Shown in pieces: positions 10,196 to 21,404 of a stretch of DNA of 64,000 bases; within the stretch, counting starts at the first letter, position 1; every line of letters begins with the position of its first letter. The stretch comes from Gloeopeniophorella convolvens. Taxonomy: Eukaryota > Basidiomycota > Agaricomycetes > Russulales. Position numbers and translations under genes: made by a program. Below the pieces are notes generated by a model that had not been told where the DNA came from, did no database searches, and saw only the letters and a list, made by a program, of their open reading frames with translations. The stretch lies in contig WTXD01000014.1 of NCBI GenBank assembly GCA_022496205.1, positions 248,001-312,000 of the forward strand, in the 5' to 3' direction.

Positions 10196-12284
10196 ACGCG
10201 GTTGCTCGTCGAAGAAGAATTTTGGGTGCTTCACGCCGGGCCGCAGTTACCGGGATGGCTCCTCGGCGTTTACGGGCCGGCGCCTTAAGTCATAGTTGCG
10301 CTCGCAGGCCTCGTGCACCGCCATTGCAATCGTCAACTTGAGGCCTTGAGGTCCGGCGGAATCGGTCTGGATTTCGCAAGCATTTCGAGCAGGGCGGTGT
10401 ACAGTCTAATCACTCTCCGTGGGTCACTCACTCTCCGTGGGTCACCTGCCTAATCTGGTAATCAGCCTCACGCTTGGCCTCTATCGACTTGAGAACGGCA
10501 CATAGTCTAGTAGTCTTCCCAGAGTATCTGCAAATACATGGATATAAACTTTATGATGTTATGTCGGGTGTGCTAAGATTCCAGAAGAGTCAGACTTGAG
10601 CTAGGCCCTCTGGCAATGTCTTTCTTGCCCCGTACAGCAGCTGTCCACAGGTGTCAGGCGTGAGACTGAGCTACCAGAAATGGTAGTCTGGGGCCAGATT
10701 AGGAAAGTGACCCACGCAGAGTGAGTGACCCACGCAGAGTGATTAGACTGTACCTATAAGCGCACTCATCTCCTGAAAAGAATGTCTGATCTCTCACTGA
10801 TCAATCATCCGATGGTACGAGGGCCGCACGTCGGATGTCTCAGTTTTTATTCGCCTTTCTCCGTTTACGTCGTGATTATACTCGTGCTGTAAATGATAGA
10901 TCTACTTGTGACTACTCGCAAAGCTACAGCGCTCCAAAGTGTTTTCACAGGCACAGGCACAGTGGGAGATTACCTTTAAGGACTGTCTGGGATGTTGACA
11001 CAGGTTGACGTGGGAGCTGAGCGCTGAGCGTCTTAAGAACGTTCGACGGACTCACAGACGACACTGACTTGACGTTGATACACTGATGCAGAAGTGGTAC
11101 TCAATATTACCTTGGCACTTAAGCTTAACGCCTGGCGATCGCGATACCATATGTTGTTCCACGTGGTTCACGCGTCACGTCCTAAAGCATGTTCAGCACG
11201 GAAAATCTAGGCCCTGCATGGACAGTATGCAGCCATCTGCAATCACTCAGGGGTATTCTGGGCAGGTTCCTGAAAGCTGTGTGCAACGCATGGGGCCGCG
11301 ATGAAGCTTGAAGCAGTGATGTGTTGATGGATGGGGTCAGCGCTCAGACGGTTCGAAGAACAGAGTCGTAGCAGATAACTCCCATGGTTGTAAGATACCG
11401 AGTTGCGGCGGGAGAATGTAATTGGAGATCGGATCCGCGGGGGCGGTGGACTCGGAGATGGCATCAGCGGTGCGTGCGCGGTGGGCAGATTGCGGGGTCT
11501 GTGGGGAGATGGGACGGGAACTGAACGGGACCGGGACTGGCCGTTTGACCATCTCCGAATTCTCGAAAGAGAAAAATGCGACGGAGCGGATGCGGACACC
11601 GAGGAAATGTTCATGAGGAGACGCATCCGGCAACGACCCCGATCGAGAACGCTCTTTGCGACCGGAACCGTCCTCAACTGACTCTCGGTGACCACGCGCA
11701 GCGGGCCAGGATGACCAGCAGAGCGCGGCGGGGCCCAGCCAAGTCCGCAGAGTGCAGGGACCAGACGGGATCCAGCAGGTCTGCCCCGGAGTTGGACTCG
11801 GCGACAACGGCGCGCGCCAAACTCAGGCGACACACGGGATCACCGGCTCTCTCTCTTATACTCCCACCAGCGCACCTTTTCATCACTTCTCCTCATCATG
11901 TCCCTCCATCCCCCACACCCACGCGTCCCTCTCAAATACCGGGTCACCCGTCTCGTCAAGAATCTCTTCGTGCGGAAACGCCGTTCAGACAGGTGAGCTC
12001 GCTTTCTTCGTTGTCCGTTTGGTGAGAAGTGGAGTTGCTCGTCATTGGCGAACTCTCCGTCCGTTTTCAACCGACCTCCCACGTACCGCTCGCCCTCATC
12101 ACGGAGAATGCTCGCTGTCGGTGGGCGACGGGGGCCAGATATCCCGTGACAACCGCGCGGAGCAGTGGTGTCCCGAGACTGGTCCTGTTCCGACTCTGCC
12201 CTTCATACCTTCGCGTCCTTCCTTCTACCAGTAGGAATTCCGCTGACATTCGCACTCAGAAACACCCCCTTATCCCTACTGATC
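10196..12284. other. Long gene-poor region with a MITE and a pyrimidine-rich promoter
   Basis: About 2.1 kb separate the UTP22 start and the F-box gene start. It contains the MITE annotated separately. Overlapping ORFs on both strands at about 11.2-11.9 kb (196 and 156 codons on the minus strand, up to 149 on the plus strand) have no family motif and look like chance frames in GC-rich DNA. The stretch from about 11.84 to 11.96 kb is C/T-rich on the plus strand and probably belongs to the F-box gene promoter. Confidence 0.4.
10402..10750. mobile_element. Tc1/mariner-type MITE, 349 bp
   Basis: The element is bounded by 57-bp terminal inverted repeats (10402-10458 and 10694-10750) that differ at only a few positions. 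Each end starts CAGTCTAATCACTCT and carries two tandem 18-bp copies containing CGTGGGTCAC. TA dinucleotides flank both ends (10400-10401 and 10751-10752), which fits the TA target duplication of Tc1/mariner elements. There is no transposase ORF inside, so it is non-autonomous and would need an enzyme from elsewhere. The near-identity of the repeats suggests fairly recent insertion. Confidence 0.85.
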
Positions 12285-13700
12285 ATGCAAAATCCCCGTG
12301 CCTTTGATCACACGCGTCTTCCCACGGAAATATGGCATCTAGTCATTCGCGAGGCTACCTTCATGACGCCAGACCCCCTGGACACCACAAATGAATTGTC
12401 GTTCCTCGAAGCGACCTCCCTCCACCTTCCGGCTTATTATGCGTCCATGCGCTTCAAAGTTTCGCTCTCCCTTGTCAGCAAGCGGTGGAACGCACTTGCC
12501 AAGCCATTCCTGTACGAGTTCATATGGATCAGTCGAGCGCTTCAGGCCAAAGCCCTCGCGCACACTCTGCTCTTAGAGTTCATTGATGGCGCGGGGTCCA
12601 GTGGGCGCTTCCTTCGAAGATTGCACATAGAGACACCCGTACTCGAACGCTGCGCGCCGGCAGACCTCCACACAATTCTGGAATATTCTCCACAACTCAC
12701 CGTCTATACGGACCACCAGTCAGTTCAGCGAAACCGCTACGACATCCCGACAGACCCACGGTGTCGACCAGAGCGCCTCCTCTCCCTCCTTGCTCATCCC
12801 GGCAGCCAACTACGTAGGCTCTCGTGGACGAACTATGACGACCTCCCTTTCCAACAGCGCATGTCTCCCTTGCAGCAGATGCGCACTATGCGCCTCGAAT
12901 ATCTTGAACTCTCATCTTGTTCACCAAACTTCCACGCCCTGTTCTCTGACCCAGCGTCCAGCGCTGGCAGCGCGGGTGTAGTAGAGATGCATGTGCAACT
13001 CCCTGCCCTGAAAAGTTTAAAGGTTAGCCTGGACAATGGCACGTTCGCCGCACTTGCGACGTGGGACATGCCGGCGTTGCGCAATCTCTCGGTCGTCTCT
13101 GCGGACTTCAGCTACACCGGACCAGGTTTCTACCAGTTCCTGGAGGCTCATGGCAAGTCAATACGACAGCTGGAGCTGGGCCACTCGTCGTCCGTTGTTG
13201 AAGAACATTATCTGACTGGGCCAGGGAGACACGCAAGTCGGGGCTCCTTCTCCCTCGCCCGGTTGTGCCCGAACGTCACGGAGTTGATTTGCTCGGCCGA
13301 CGCGGAGTGGCACTGGGAATCTCCGGATTGGATTGCACCTCACGTTCTCCTACCCTATCATCCACGAGTAGAGCTTATCGCCATACGGGACATCGACACT
13401 CGCATCGTGGATGCACTCGGAATGGGCTTACCGGTAGAGGGCGACGCCCCTGCCTTCTTCCCCCTTCTCGAACAAATGTCCTCGCTTCTCCGCCGCGAGG
13501 CGTTCCCCGCTCTCAAGTACGTGCGTGATCTCAGCGTCGAATCTACCAAACTCCGCACGCACCCCCCTCATCCCGTTGTCGTCAAGTTCTGGCAGCGCGT
13601 TCTCACTCAATGCCAGCGTCATGGCGTCTGGCTCGAAGACCATGATGGCGTTAACATTACCATCCGCGGACTCAAACGCGCTAGCCTCTTGTCGGGGTAG
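12285..13700 (+). CDS. F-box-like domain protein
   Basis: A single uninterrupted exon encodes 471 residues from the ATG at 12285; the frame is open further upstream but without an ATG. The N-terminus carries an F-box-like motif: LPTEIWHLVIREATF at about residues 11-25, then VSLVSKRWNALAKPFLYEF-type spacing after an insertion of about 35 residues. The rest has irregular Leu-rich segments (for example LRRLSWTNYDD, LEYLELSSC, LPALKSLKVSL), as in many basidiomycete F-box proteins whose C-terminal repeats bind a substrate. The likely role is substrate receptor of an SCF ubiquitin ligase; the target is unknown. Such proteins form large lineage-specific families in agaricomycetes. Confidence 0.75.
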   Translation: MQNPRAFDHTRLPTEIWHLVIREATFMTPDPLDTTNELSFLEATSLHLPAYYASMRFKVSLSLVSKRWNALAKPFLYEFIWISRALQAKALAHTLLLEFIDGAGSSGRFLRRLHIETPVLERCAPADLHTILEYSPQLTVYTDHQSVQRNRYDIPTDPRCRPERLLSLLAHPGSQLRRLSWTNYDDLPFQQRMSPLQQMRTMRLEYLELSSCSPNFHALFSDPASSAGSAGVVEMHVQLPALKSLKVSLDNGTFAALATWDMPALRNLSVVSADFSYTGPGFYQFLEAHGKSIRQLELGHSSSVVEEHYLTGPGRHASRGSFSLARLCPNVTELICSADAEWHWESPDWIAPHVLLPYHPRVELIAIRDIDTRIVDALGMGLPVEGDAPAFFPLLEQMSSLLRREAFPALKYVRDLSVESTKLRTHPPHPVVVKFWQRVLTQCQRHGVWLEDHDGVNITIRGLKRASLLSG

Positions 13701-14123
13701 TATCTCTCCCTACCTCCCATCGCGTCTACATAGTGTATATCATGTCTTGCTTTGCCGTGCTTTCCGTCGCTGCCGCACACACATTCCTAACTCATTATAA
13801 GCATTCACCATCTACATCGCAACACCGCATTCCATATACCTCTTACTACAGCCGTTTCACACGAGATACCTCTGTAGCAGCTCTCAGTCCGCATCGTTGA
13901 TCGTATCACGAAAGACGCAATGCGTAATGAAGTGGTTTCCGATCATTCAGGTGTCCCGAGTGTCCACCAGCTGTATTGGCGGCTGTCCGGGCAGCAGGCC
14001 CCCCGGGCCGATGGCAGTCGACTTAAATTCGACTTTTAACACCCACCTTATTAGTAACATCGAGTGCCACACACGCCAACCTACAAACTTCCACTAGACG
14101 AAGACATTGACATCAGGGAGGTC
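13701..14123. other. Intergenic region, 423 bp
   Basis: It is the 3' flank of the F-box gene and promoter of the phosducin-like gene. No feature is recognised. Confidence 0.45.
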
Positions 14124-15269
14124 ATGGTAGACCCTTTCGAATGATTCTCTAGCCCCACTCCTCATGCATTCATGTAGAACGGCGATCGGCTCGAGCAACT
14201 TGTCCTCTCAGGCGAACTCTTTCGGGGTCCTAGTCGATCTTCCTCGCCGACACGCTCCGCCTCTCCCGATGGACATAGCGAGGGCAGCGACGACGATGGC
14301 GGCTGGGGCAAGCAGCAAATAAGCGAGGAGACCGATACCCAGACGCAGCACACGGATTCTATTGGCATGGGCCCGGGGCGCACGGGCGTTAAGGGCGTCA
14401 TTCGCGACCGCGACGAGGCCGCTGCTCGACAACGCACACGAAAAGCCGAGGAGCTTGCGGAGCTCGCCTCCCGCATGGAGCGTGCGAATCTGGGCGGCAA
14501 GACGTACCTCGAAGAGCAGGACGAGCACTCAGTGTTTGGCGGGCGTCGACGGGGGCGGTTTGGGCACCTGCGGGAGGTCGGCCTCAAGGGTTTCGTACCT
14601 GCGGTGGAGGAAGACAGCGACGTGTGGGTGGTGGTGCATATTTATGATCCAGTGAGTGCCCGATCCTCGTGCCAAGCCTAGCTGTTCATTGACACCCCCT
14701 GGCTGTCACCGTTGACAGTCACTCAATAGGTGTGACAATCTCGACGAGCGCCTCATGCGCATAGCCCGCGAACATCCCGAGACCAAGTTCATCAGGTGTC
14801 GCGCCTCTGCGATTGGATTCGCATCCACCTCAAATGCAAAGGCACGTGGTGCACGTGCACCATCATCCGGATATCTATCCAAGGCACGCACCGCGCCGAG
14901 GTTAACAGAAAAGGACGAAGACGACCCCTACGCTGACGATGTTGATGAAGACGAGCAAGTTGACGAGTACGGGGACGAAGACGAAGACGATGTGGACACC
15001 GACATGCTCCCAACTATGCTCGTCTATCGCTCAGGTGATCTCGTTCACAACTGGGTGCGTGTGGATTGGGAGGCCGGCGCACTGGGCATAGACGAGCTTC
15101 TTGAGCGGTATGTCACCTTCCACAGTTTCGGGCATTGTATTGACCAAGTCTGTCATCACGCCCATCATGTAGACATCATATAATTCAGCCGACACGGATC
15201 GGTGGGGCTCTCAACGTACCTCTCGAGGATGAAGACGATCTGGTCTTCAGCACCCCTGATGACAACTGA
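14124..15269 (+). CDS. Phosducin-like protein (thioredoxin-fold co-chaperone)
   Basis: Four exons (14124-14126, 14178-14651, 14719-15107, 15173-15269) give 320 residues. The start is unusual: an in-frame TAG sits directly before the first recognisable coding stretch, and a GT-AG intron (14127-14177) joins it to a lone ATG codon. The protein has an acidic N-terminus, a charged helix (RDEAAARQRTRKAEELAELA) and the thioredoxin-like core WVVVHIYDP, ETKFIRCRASAIGF and MLPTMLVYRSGDLVHNWVRVDWE, as in phosducin-like proteins. An acidic insert of about 30 residues sits inside the thioredoxin fold. Family members bind G-beta subunits or assist the CCT chaperonin in the cytosol. The last join, ER|HHIIQPTRIGGAL, follows donor gtatgt. 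Confidence 0.85.
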
Positions 15270-16726
15270 GTTGACAGGCCTTCTCGGGATGCCATCCAAT
15301 TCCAGGCTGTTTTCTGCCGCCAAGCCTTGACATACCCCTCATCGCGACGCGGATGCGTATCCGGAAGTCGAGATATCCGAACACCCAGGACTTATTCTGC
15401 GCGTTGGGTGCGGGCGGCGCTACGGAATTTGGTTAAACACGGTGGTTCCATCTATTCGGCATGTGCGTGATGTTTGCATGGACACCCAGAATATAGGATA
15501 TATCAGATTTCTCTTTCATACCCTTCAAGGCTAATCTTGGCTGCCCCAACGCGCCCCCGGCCCCATACTTCCCCGCTTTGTGATGGCGGAGAATCTGTCA
15601 GCGTCTCTGCAGCCCACCTGCTCTCCCGGTTTCCGACCGACATGAGTGCCTCTCGGCGCCGTAGCTAGTGGTAGCTTCTTTCGTTGCCGCTTTGGGACCC
15701 AACGTACCACGTCAAGTGCCCTCGGGCAAACTGCCTACAGATGCCTATAGGCATGTGTCATGCCGAGCCGCCTTGTCTCTTCTAAAGGCGGAAAATCCTC
15801 CGTCTTCACCCCATTGTAGTGCGTCATGCTGCTCTCACCCGCCATGCCGAGCATTGAAGAAGCTGCGCGTTATTCTGATCCAGGGTCTCGTAAGTCGCCC
15901 GCTATTTCGCACTCAGTAGTCCCGGCCGCGCTAATCGTCCCATAAAACCGTGTCGTATCGGAGAATTTCTAGGCAGTGCGAAGCGCGTGTGAGGCACGGG
16001 GAGTATCGCTTCCCTTTGCAGCCCGAAGAACATCCAGCCTTGCGGACGGTGGTATCTTGATTGTGCTGCCAGATTATCTCCGCGCTGACGTTTCGTTCGT
16101 TCGTCATGAACGACAGCTGTTCGTCCGCTGTCGTGTTTTTGTTCATGGATACAGCTCTTCTCAGAGACTTCATATAACGTGCTACAAGTGCAACCCCTCA
16201 AGCCGATTGGAGCCAGCCATGCATTCACGTGATCAAAGGGAGAGGTGGGTTCCAATGGAACAGGCCCCGAAGCGTTCATTTGAACCCTGACGCAGTGCGG
16301 GGAAACTCCATTGCTCCCCTTCCCCAGAAACGACGTGGGGAATGGTGTGCCTGTACTCTATATCCTTGACGCTGGTCCTGTCTGAGCCGCCTCGAGCTCA
16401 TGCGGTCCCGAACCAAATCACGCGACTCGCCAGGCTGGTTTGTCGGCGCACCGCCGGATGATCTCGAGGAAGAAGTCTCGCCTTCGCGAGAATAATCCGC
16501 GATTTGCTTATGTCCCGCGATTAAGGACGCACACACAATCTACGGTGACTTGGATGTACGCGTGTCGGAACCCTGAAAACAGCAAATGAGGCCGTTCAGG
16601 CTTTCTCTGCGGGTCATGCATGCCGAACCAGAAGTCGCTTGCTGGAGTATATAAGACACAAACGGTCTTCGAGTCGCAGTTCCTCAAGGACCTGCTCAAG
16701 CAAACCGTCTAGCCGAGCTAACAAGT
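15270..16726. other. Intergenic region upstream of the AA9 gene, about 1.46 kb
   Basis: There is no recognisable gene. A minus-strand frame at 15902-16279 and a plus-strand frame at 15668-15919 lack family motifs. The 3' end is promoter for the AA9 gene and carries its TATA box. Confidence 0.45.
16648..16655 (+). promoter_or_regulatory. TATA box of the AA9 gene
   Basis: TATATAAG lies 79 bp before the AA9 start codon, the usual spacing for a strongly regulated fungal secreted-enzyme gene. Confidence 0.6.
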
Positions 16727-18035
16727 ATGATCTCCACCGTTGCACTCCTTGCACTCGCATCCTCGGCTCTACCCTCCGTGCTCGCGCACGGTGGCGTGCT
16801 TTCTTACTCCTGGAGTGGTCAGTGGTACTGGGGCTGGCAGCCGTACGACACCCCAACAGGACAGACCACCATCCAGCGCCCATGGAGTTCCTAGTGCGTG
16901 TCTTGGGCGTTGTGTCACGCACTCAACGGAGACTGACGCACGCCTCTTGTCTAGCAACCCGATCCAGGACGCTACCGACCCCACTATCGCGTGTAACGAC
17001 AATGGTCAAGCCGGAGCGCTCCAGCTATCCGCCTCAGTTGCTGCTGGCACAGCCGTCACTGCGTACTGGAATCAGGTCTGGCCTCACGCATACGGCCCGA
17101 TGGTAAGCACGCCACGAGTCCAAGCTCGACCATCTACTGAGTGCCTATCTTCCAGACGACCTATCTTGCGAGCTGCAATGGTGACTGCACGAGCGCCAAC
17201 ACTGCCACGCTCAAGTGGTTCAAGATCGACGAGTCTGGTCTCATCTCGGGAACCGTCTTCGACGGCTACTGGGGCAGCGGAAAAATGATCGCTCAGAACT
17301 CGTCCTGGACCACCACCATCCCCGCAACTGTACCGAGCGGCAACTACATGATCCGCTTTGAGACCATTGCGCTTCACTCGCTTCCGGCTGTGAGTCTATA
17401 CTCCCATCGACACTTCTTCGTCCTTCTGACTGTGCTTCTTTACCCCAGCAATTCTACCCTGAGTGTGCCCAGATCACCATCACCGGCGGCGGCTCCCTTG
17501 CGCCCTCGGCTACTGAGCTCGTTACCTTCCCCGGAGCCTACAGCAACAGCGACCCTGGCCGTGAGTCCACTTCAGACACAGCCGCAACGCGCTTTGCTGA
17601 CGTCCCGCTCGCGCTCCAGTGACCGTTGATATCTACGGCAACGCTGCTCAGACCCAGACCACCTACCCCATCCCCGGACCTCCTCTGTACGGTGGTGCGG
17701 CGGGTTCCAGCCCCAGCTCGAGTTCTTCTGTGTCAACGCCCGTGGTAAGCACCTCTGTGCCTTGGTCCCGAGCGAGCCTCTGATATGTGCCCAGTCGACC
17801 ACCTCCAAGTCCGCCTCCTCGTCGACCACCTCGTCCGCACCTGCATCATCAAGCTCGTCGACCTCTGGAGCTACTGCTGCCCGCTTCGCACAGTGTGGCG
17901 GCTCCGGATACACTGGCCCCACTGTCTGCGCTGCTCCATACACATGTACATTCTCGAACAGTACGTGGCATCTACTCCCGCCTCGCGCGTTCGTGCTCAT
18001 TCTCTGTCACAGCTTACTATTCCCAATGCTTGTGA
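16727..18035 (+). CDS. AA9 lytic polysaccharide monooxygenase with C-terminal CBM1
   Basis: Seven exons (16727-16893, 16955-17102, 17156-17389, 17449-17560, 17620-17744, 17795-17960, 18013-18035) give 324 residues. A 20-residue signal peptide ends ...PSVLA before His21, which becomes the N-terminal His of the copper brace. A second His lies in [10 protein letters not shown], and the axial Tyr lies in QFYPECAQI, so the active site is complete. A Ser/Thr-rich linker leads to a cellulose-binding CBM1 ([15 protein letters not shown] ... YYSQCL). The enzyme cleaves cellulose or related glucans oxidatively outside the cell. Cellobiose dehydrogenase or small reductants usually supply electrons. The last exon is only 23 nt and completes the CBM1. 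Confidence 0.95.
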
Positions 18036-18349
18036 GCGTACTGCATCGTGCTTCTTACCGAGATTCCCGGGATTGGTTTCATAACTTTTATCGCGGTTGT
18101 ATGATTGGTTGTACAAATCGAAACCGTATTGGGCTTGTTTCGAGTGGGATTTCATCACGGTCTACCCTCTGCTCGCTTCCGAAACGGCAATGAAGGTCCC
18201 TAGTAGATGCACACGACTCGGTCTTCCCCACGAGACAATCGCAAGTCCAACATTGGCAACGCTAATTTTACATTTCCATCCATCTATAAGTCCGCTACAC
18301 GTTCCGCTCTCCACCCTATCCGAATGATAAATTAAGCTAGATGGGAAAA
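18036..18349. other. Intergenic region between convergent genes, 314 bp
   Basis: It is the shared 3' flank of the AA9 and aspartic protease genes. Nothing else is recognised. Confidence 0.45.
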
Positions 18350-20753
18350 CTACAATGCAAGTAATGCGAATACAACCGTTAGTAGACCTATAGTGACAAC
18401 CGATGATGTTGGCGCTCCTTTTGATGCGTTACTCTGTTTCTGGGAATTCGGTAAAGGTGAGCTAGGATGTGCTAATGGTACACCGGCGACACCAGTGCCG
18501 GCAGATGGAGGCACGCCCGACGGCGCCGCCTCTGTCGTCGCTGAAGACAAGAGTGAGCAAGGCTAACTCGATTCGTGGGATGCGTGGCCCACCAGGAAGA
18601 TTACCCCCGAGAGATTTATTAGCGTGTTGAACAACAGTTTGTAAGCGTTCGGCTGCATCGGATGGTACAGTCGAGAGGAGTCCTATGCGAGGTTGATCTT
18701 GTGATGGATGTGTTATATTTCCATAGTAGAATGCGGCGAGGACGCTGTCCGAGGAGGTCGGCCGATGCTCACGGAGAGACAGCCCGGAGACTTACGATTT
18801 CAAAAAAGGGTCTCCGATGCTCCAGCTGTACAGGAAGCCAGAGCCAGGTGGGTCCGTGGGGGCGAGATTCGGGGTGCAATGAGAGGTCGTGCCTTCGAAC
18901 GTTTGAACGCCAAAGTCGCGTGGGTCGACGGGGTAGAGGCTTCCACCAATTTGGAAAGCGAGTGTGTGTGCCTCGGCGCAGTTGTAGGTGCCGCCTCCGA
19001 GCTGTGCAGTGATCGCGTCCAGAACGTCAGACGGGCCCCGGATGAGAGAGTTACCCTGAAAGCCTATTGTGACCACCGGGGTCTAAAGGAGGAACAAGAG
19101 ACGCACTGTGTCAAGCAAGGCCGTCAAGGTGATATTTGGAGCAGAAAGATTCGACCGCGAAAGCTTCTGTCCGTCGAAGTACACGTCGTCCAAAGGAATT
19201 TCCCATGTTAAGGGGTATACCTATTTTGGGGTTTCAGTCTGCGCAGCAGGGGAACATGCATTGGATAGTACCTCATCCGGAGAGTCTGCAGGTGGCGGAA
19301 GTCCGCCTTCTGCGACGGTATACCCACGCAGAGGGACCCATGTCAGGTCCTCCGCGACTACACCGGCTGGTAACGCGCCAATGGAGAGCGTTCCTTCGTT
19401 TCCACCGATGTCGACTGTATCTCGTTGCAGGGAGATGACAACGATGGGCGATGCCAACTTTTCAGCCAGTATGAGCCGTGAAAGTAATGGACCGTCAGAA
19501 GCAAAGCTCTCCAGGACATCATCAATGCTGGGAGCTGACTGGCCTGACCCATCGCGTGCGACGGGACGCTGATGACCACGGATACCCGACAGATCAGGGA
19601 AGGTGGGAGTAGCAAACGAAGGGCTATTCCGGAGCTCCGGAGTGGCTTCCAGCGCTGATGGAGTCGCAAGCAGCTGGCTCCAAATCACGCTGGCAGGAAT
19701 AGTCATGTGGTCAGCAAAATGGCAACAAAGACCGACGAAGGCAAGGTGAGAAACGGTTGAGGTCTGACCCCGATAGGCAATGCTAGCAGCACGCCGACGA
19801 ACAACCAAAATTTTACCCACATCGGGGTGCTGCGCAGGATCTAGCGACCGATTCACCCTAAGAGTAGAGGTGTGGCTCAGTGCCGTTGCATCGTTGAGAA
19901 GGCTACACGATGGGTTCCTCATGCCAAAGGGAAAGGGTGGCATTGAGCCCAATTGCAGCCGTAAGACAGCAGCGCCAAGGAAAGGGTCGACTTGGCAAGA
20001 TGGTCGGGGTGCAAAAGAAAAGCGCAGCAATCCAACGAAACAGCAATGGTCGTAGCGTGTGAAGAATTTCGAGGGATAGGGAATGGCGTTCCCATAAGCG
20101 TCATCGGCTCACCTATTAACCGGAAACCCCAGTCCAAATATTCCAGCGGATCCCGTCTGTAGCACGCTGGTGTTGGTTTCCGAAATTGCTGCGAAATACT
20201 GGTCCGGTAGCTCTAAACCAGCAATTGCGGCTACGTCCCTCCCGACAGGACCTTGGGCGAAAGTGCCGGTCAAGGAGTCACCATACGCCAGTCGAACCGC
20301 GAGACCACTTGGCTGGAAGGAAGTCTGGGGGTAGAGTGGAACGGTGACGGAAAAGCAGTCTGTCGTGCACGAATCTGAAAGCACCCAAAGATCAGAAGAG
20401 CCGGTGTCTGGTAGGTGATGGTCAACGGCTGCAACGCAGGTTAGAGAAACTTAGCGACATGCCGAGAACAAGGGGCGTGTCAATCCCGCCAACCTGAACC
20501 AGCACATTGTATGTCCTGCAACGATGTCAATAGATCCACGAAGGTACAGGTCAAGAACATACACGTCGATATCATCACCCAAGCCGATCTCTCCTGTCTC
20601 AGGTGATGAACGCCGGCGAGGGCCGGTTGTGATCTTGCGTCTGAATAACGGAAGATGAAACGCGGAGCCGGGTGGGGTGATGGGCTGGGGCAGTGGGGTT
20701 GCCCATGACCAAGTGAGGCTCAAAAGAAGGGAAAGGTAGAGAGCGAGCAGCAT
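18350..20753 (-). CDS. Pepsin-like (A1) aspartic protease, probably GPI-anchored
   Basis: Eight exons (20563-20753, 20463-20515, 20113-20407, 19272-19689, 19107-19220, 18796-19055, 18605-18744, 18350-18540) give 553 residues. A signal peptide (MLLALYLSLLLSL) and a propeptide with basic pairs precede the first catalytic motif, LDTGSSDLWV; the second is LLDTGNSLIRGP. The C-terminus has a Ser/Pro-rich stretch and a hydrophobic tail (VVTIGLLTVVFALLAL) expected of a GPI signal, so the protease is probably held at the plasma membrane or wall. The first Asp is restored only by a GC-AG intron (20408-20462). Intron 3 (19690-20112) is 423 nt, far longer than its neighbours. The gene converges on the AA9 gene. 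Confidence 0.9.
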
Positions 20754-21404
20754 GCCCTGGCTGCTACAAGCACAGCTGGTCCGAGGCCCGTGATCAGCAG
20801 AAAGAGAGAAAGCTAGATGCTTGGATGGCTGCCAACGAACGGATGCATGGCATGCGGGTCAAGTTGGCTTTTGAGCGATTACCAAACGGACGCATGCAGG
20901 CCGGCTGCATGCGGCATGCACAGCGGGTCTCAAGACATGACCGTATGATCGTTCCGTGCGACCGAGGCCCGCGTCCTGTGGCCAAATATAAAGAGTTCGT
21001 GAGAAGCCAATAGACCTGACCGTTGCAAAACAAGAAACGCGACGTCACAAAGCCGCCTCGGCCCCCTCTCGGCGCATTTGCCTGATGCTGTAAGCAAGCT
21101 GTAAGAGTGCTGTAAGCCTCAAAATCGATTTGCTTTTTCTGTTGCCACGCGGCCAGCGCCACCTCGCTTCGAGCAGTCTCCGGGGTCCTAAAGTCGGTTT
21201 ACCCGATTGGGACGCCTATCTTGGTGGCTACGTTGGCGAGTCAAGTCTCTCCTTGCTCTCCCAACCACATTTCATCAGACAATAGCCACCCTCTTCGGAT
21301 AAAGAGCATGGAGGCTTGAGCTGTCAGGGTCCGCAGGACCTCTCTCTCTCAAGCACCACTTCCTTCCACTCCTCGCCGTGTACGGCACCTGCCACTTCAA
21401 TAGG
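20754..21404. other. Divergent intergenic region, 651 bp
   Basis: It lies between the starts of the aspartic protease and GCN2 and so should contain both promoters. A 122-codon minus-strand frame (20794-21162) has no recognisable motif. Confidence 0.45.

Noticed and set aside
11243..11833. Overlapping minus-strand ORFs of 196 and 156 codons, candidate small genes.
   Set aside because: There are no motifs, both strands are open in several frames, and the DNA is GC-rich promoter sequence. Best explained as chance frames.
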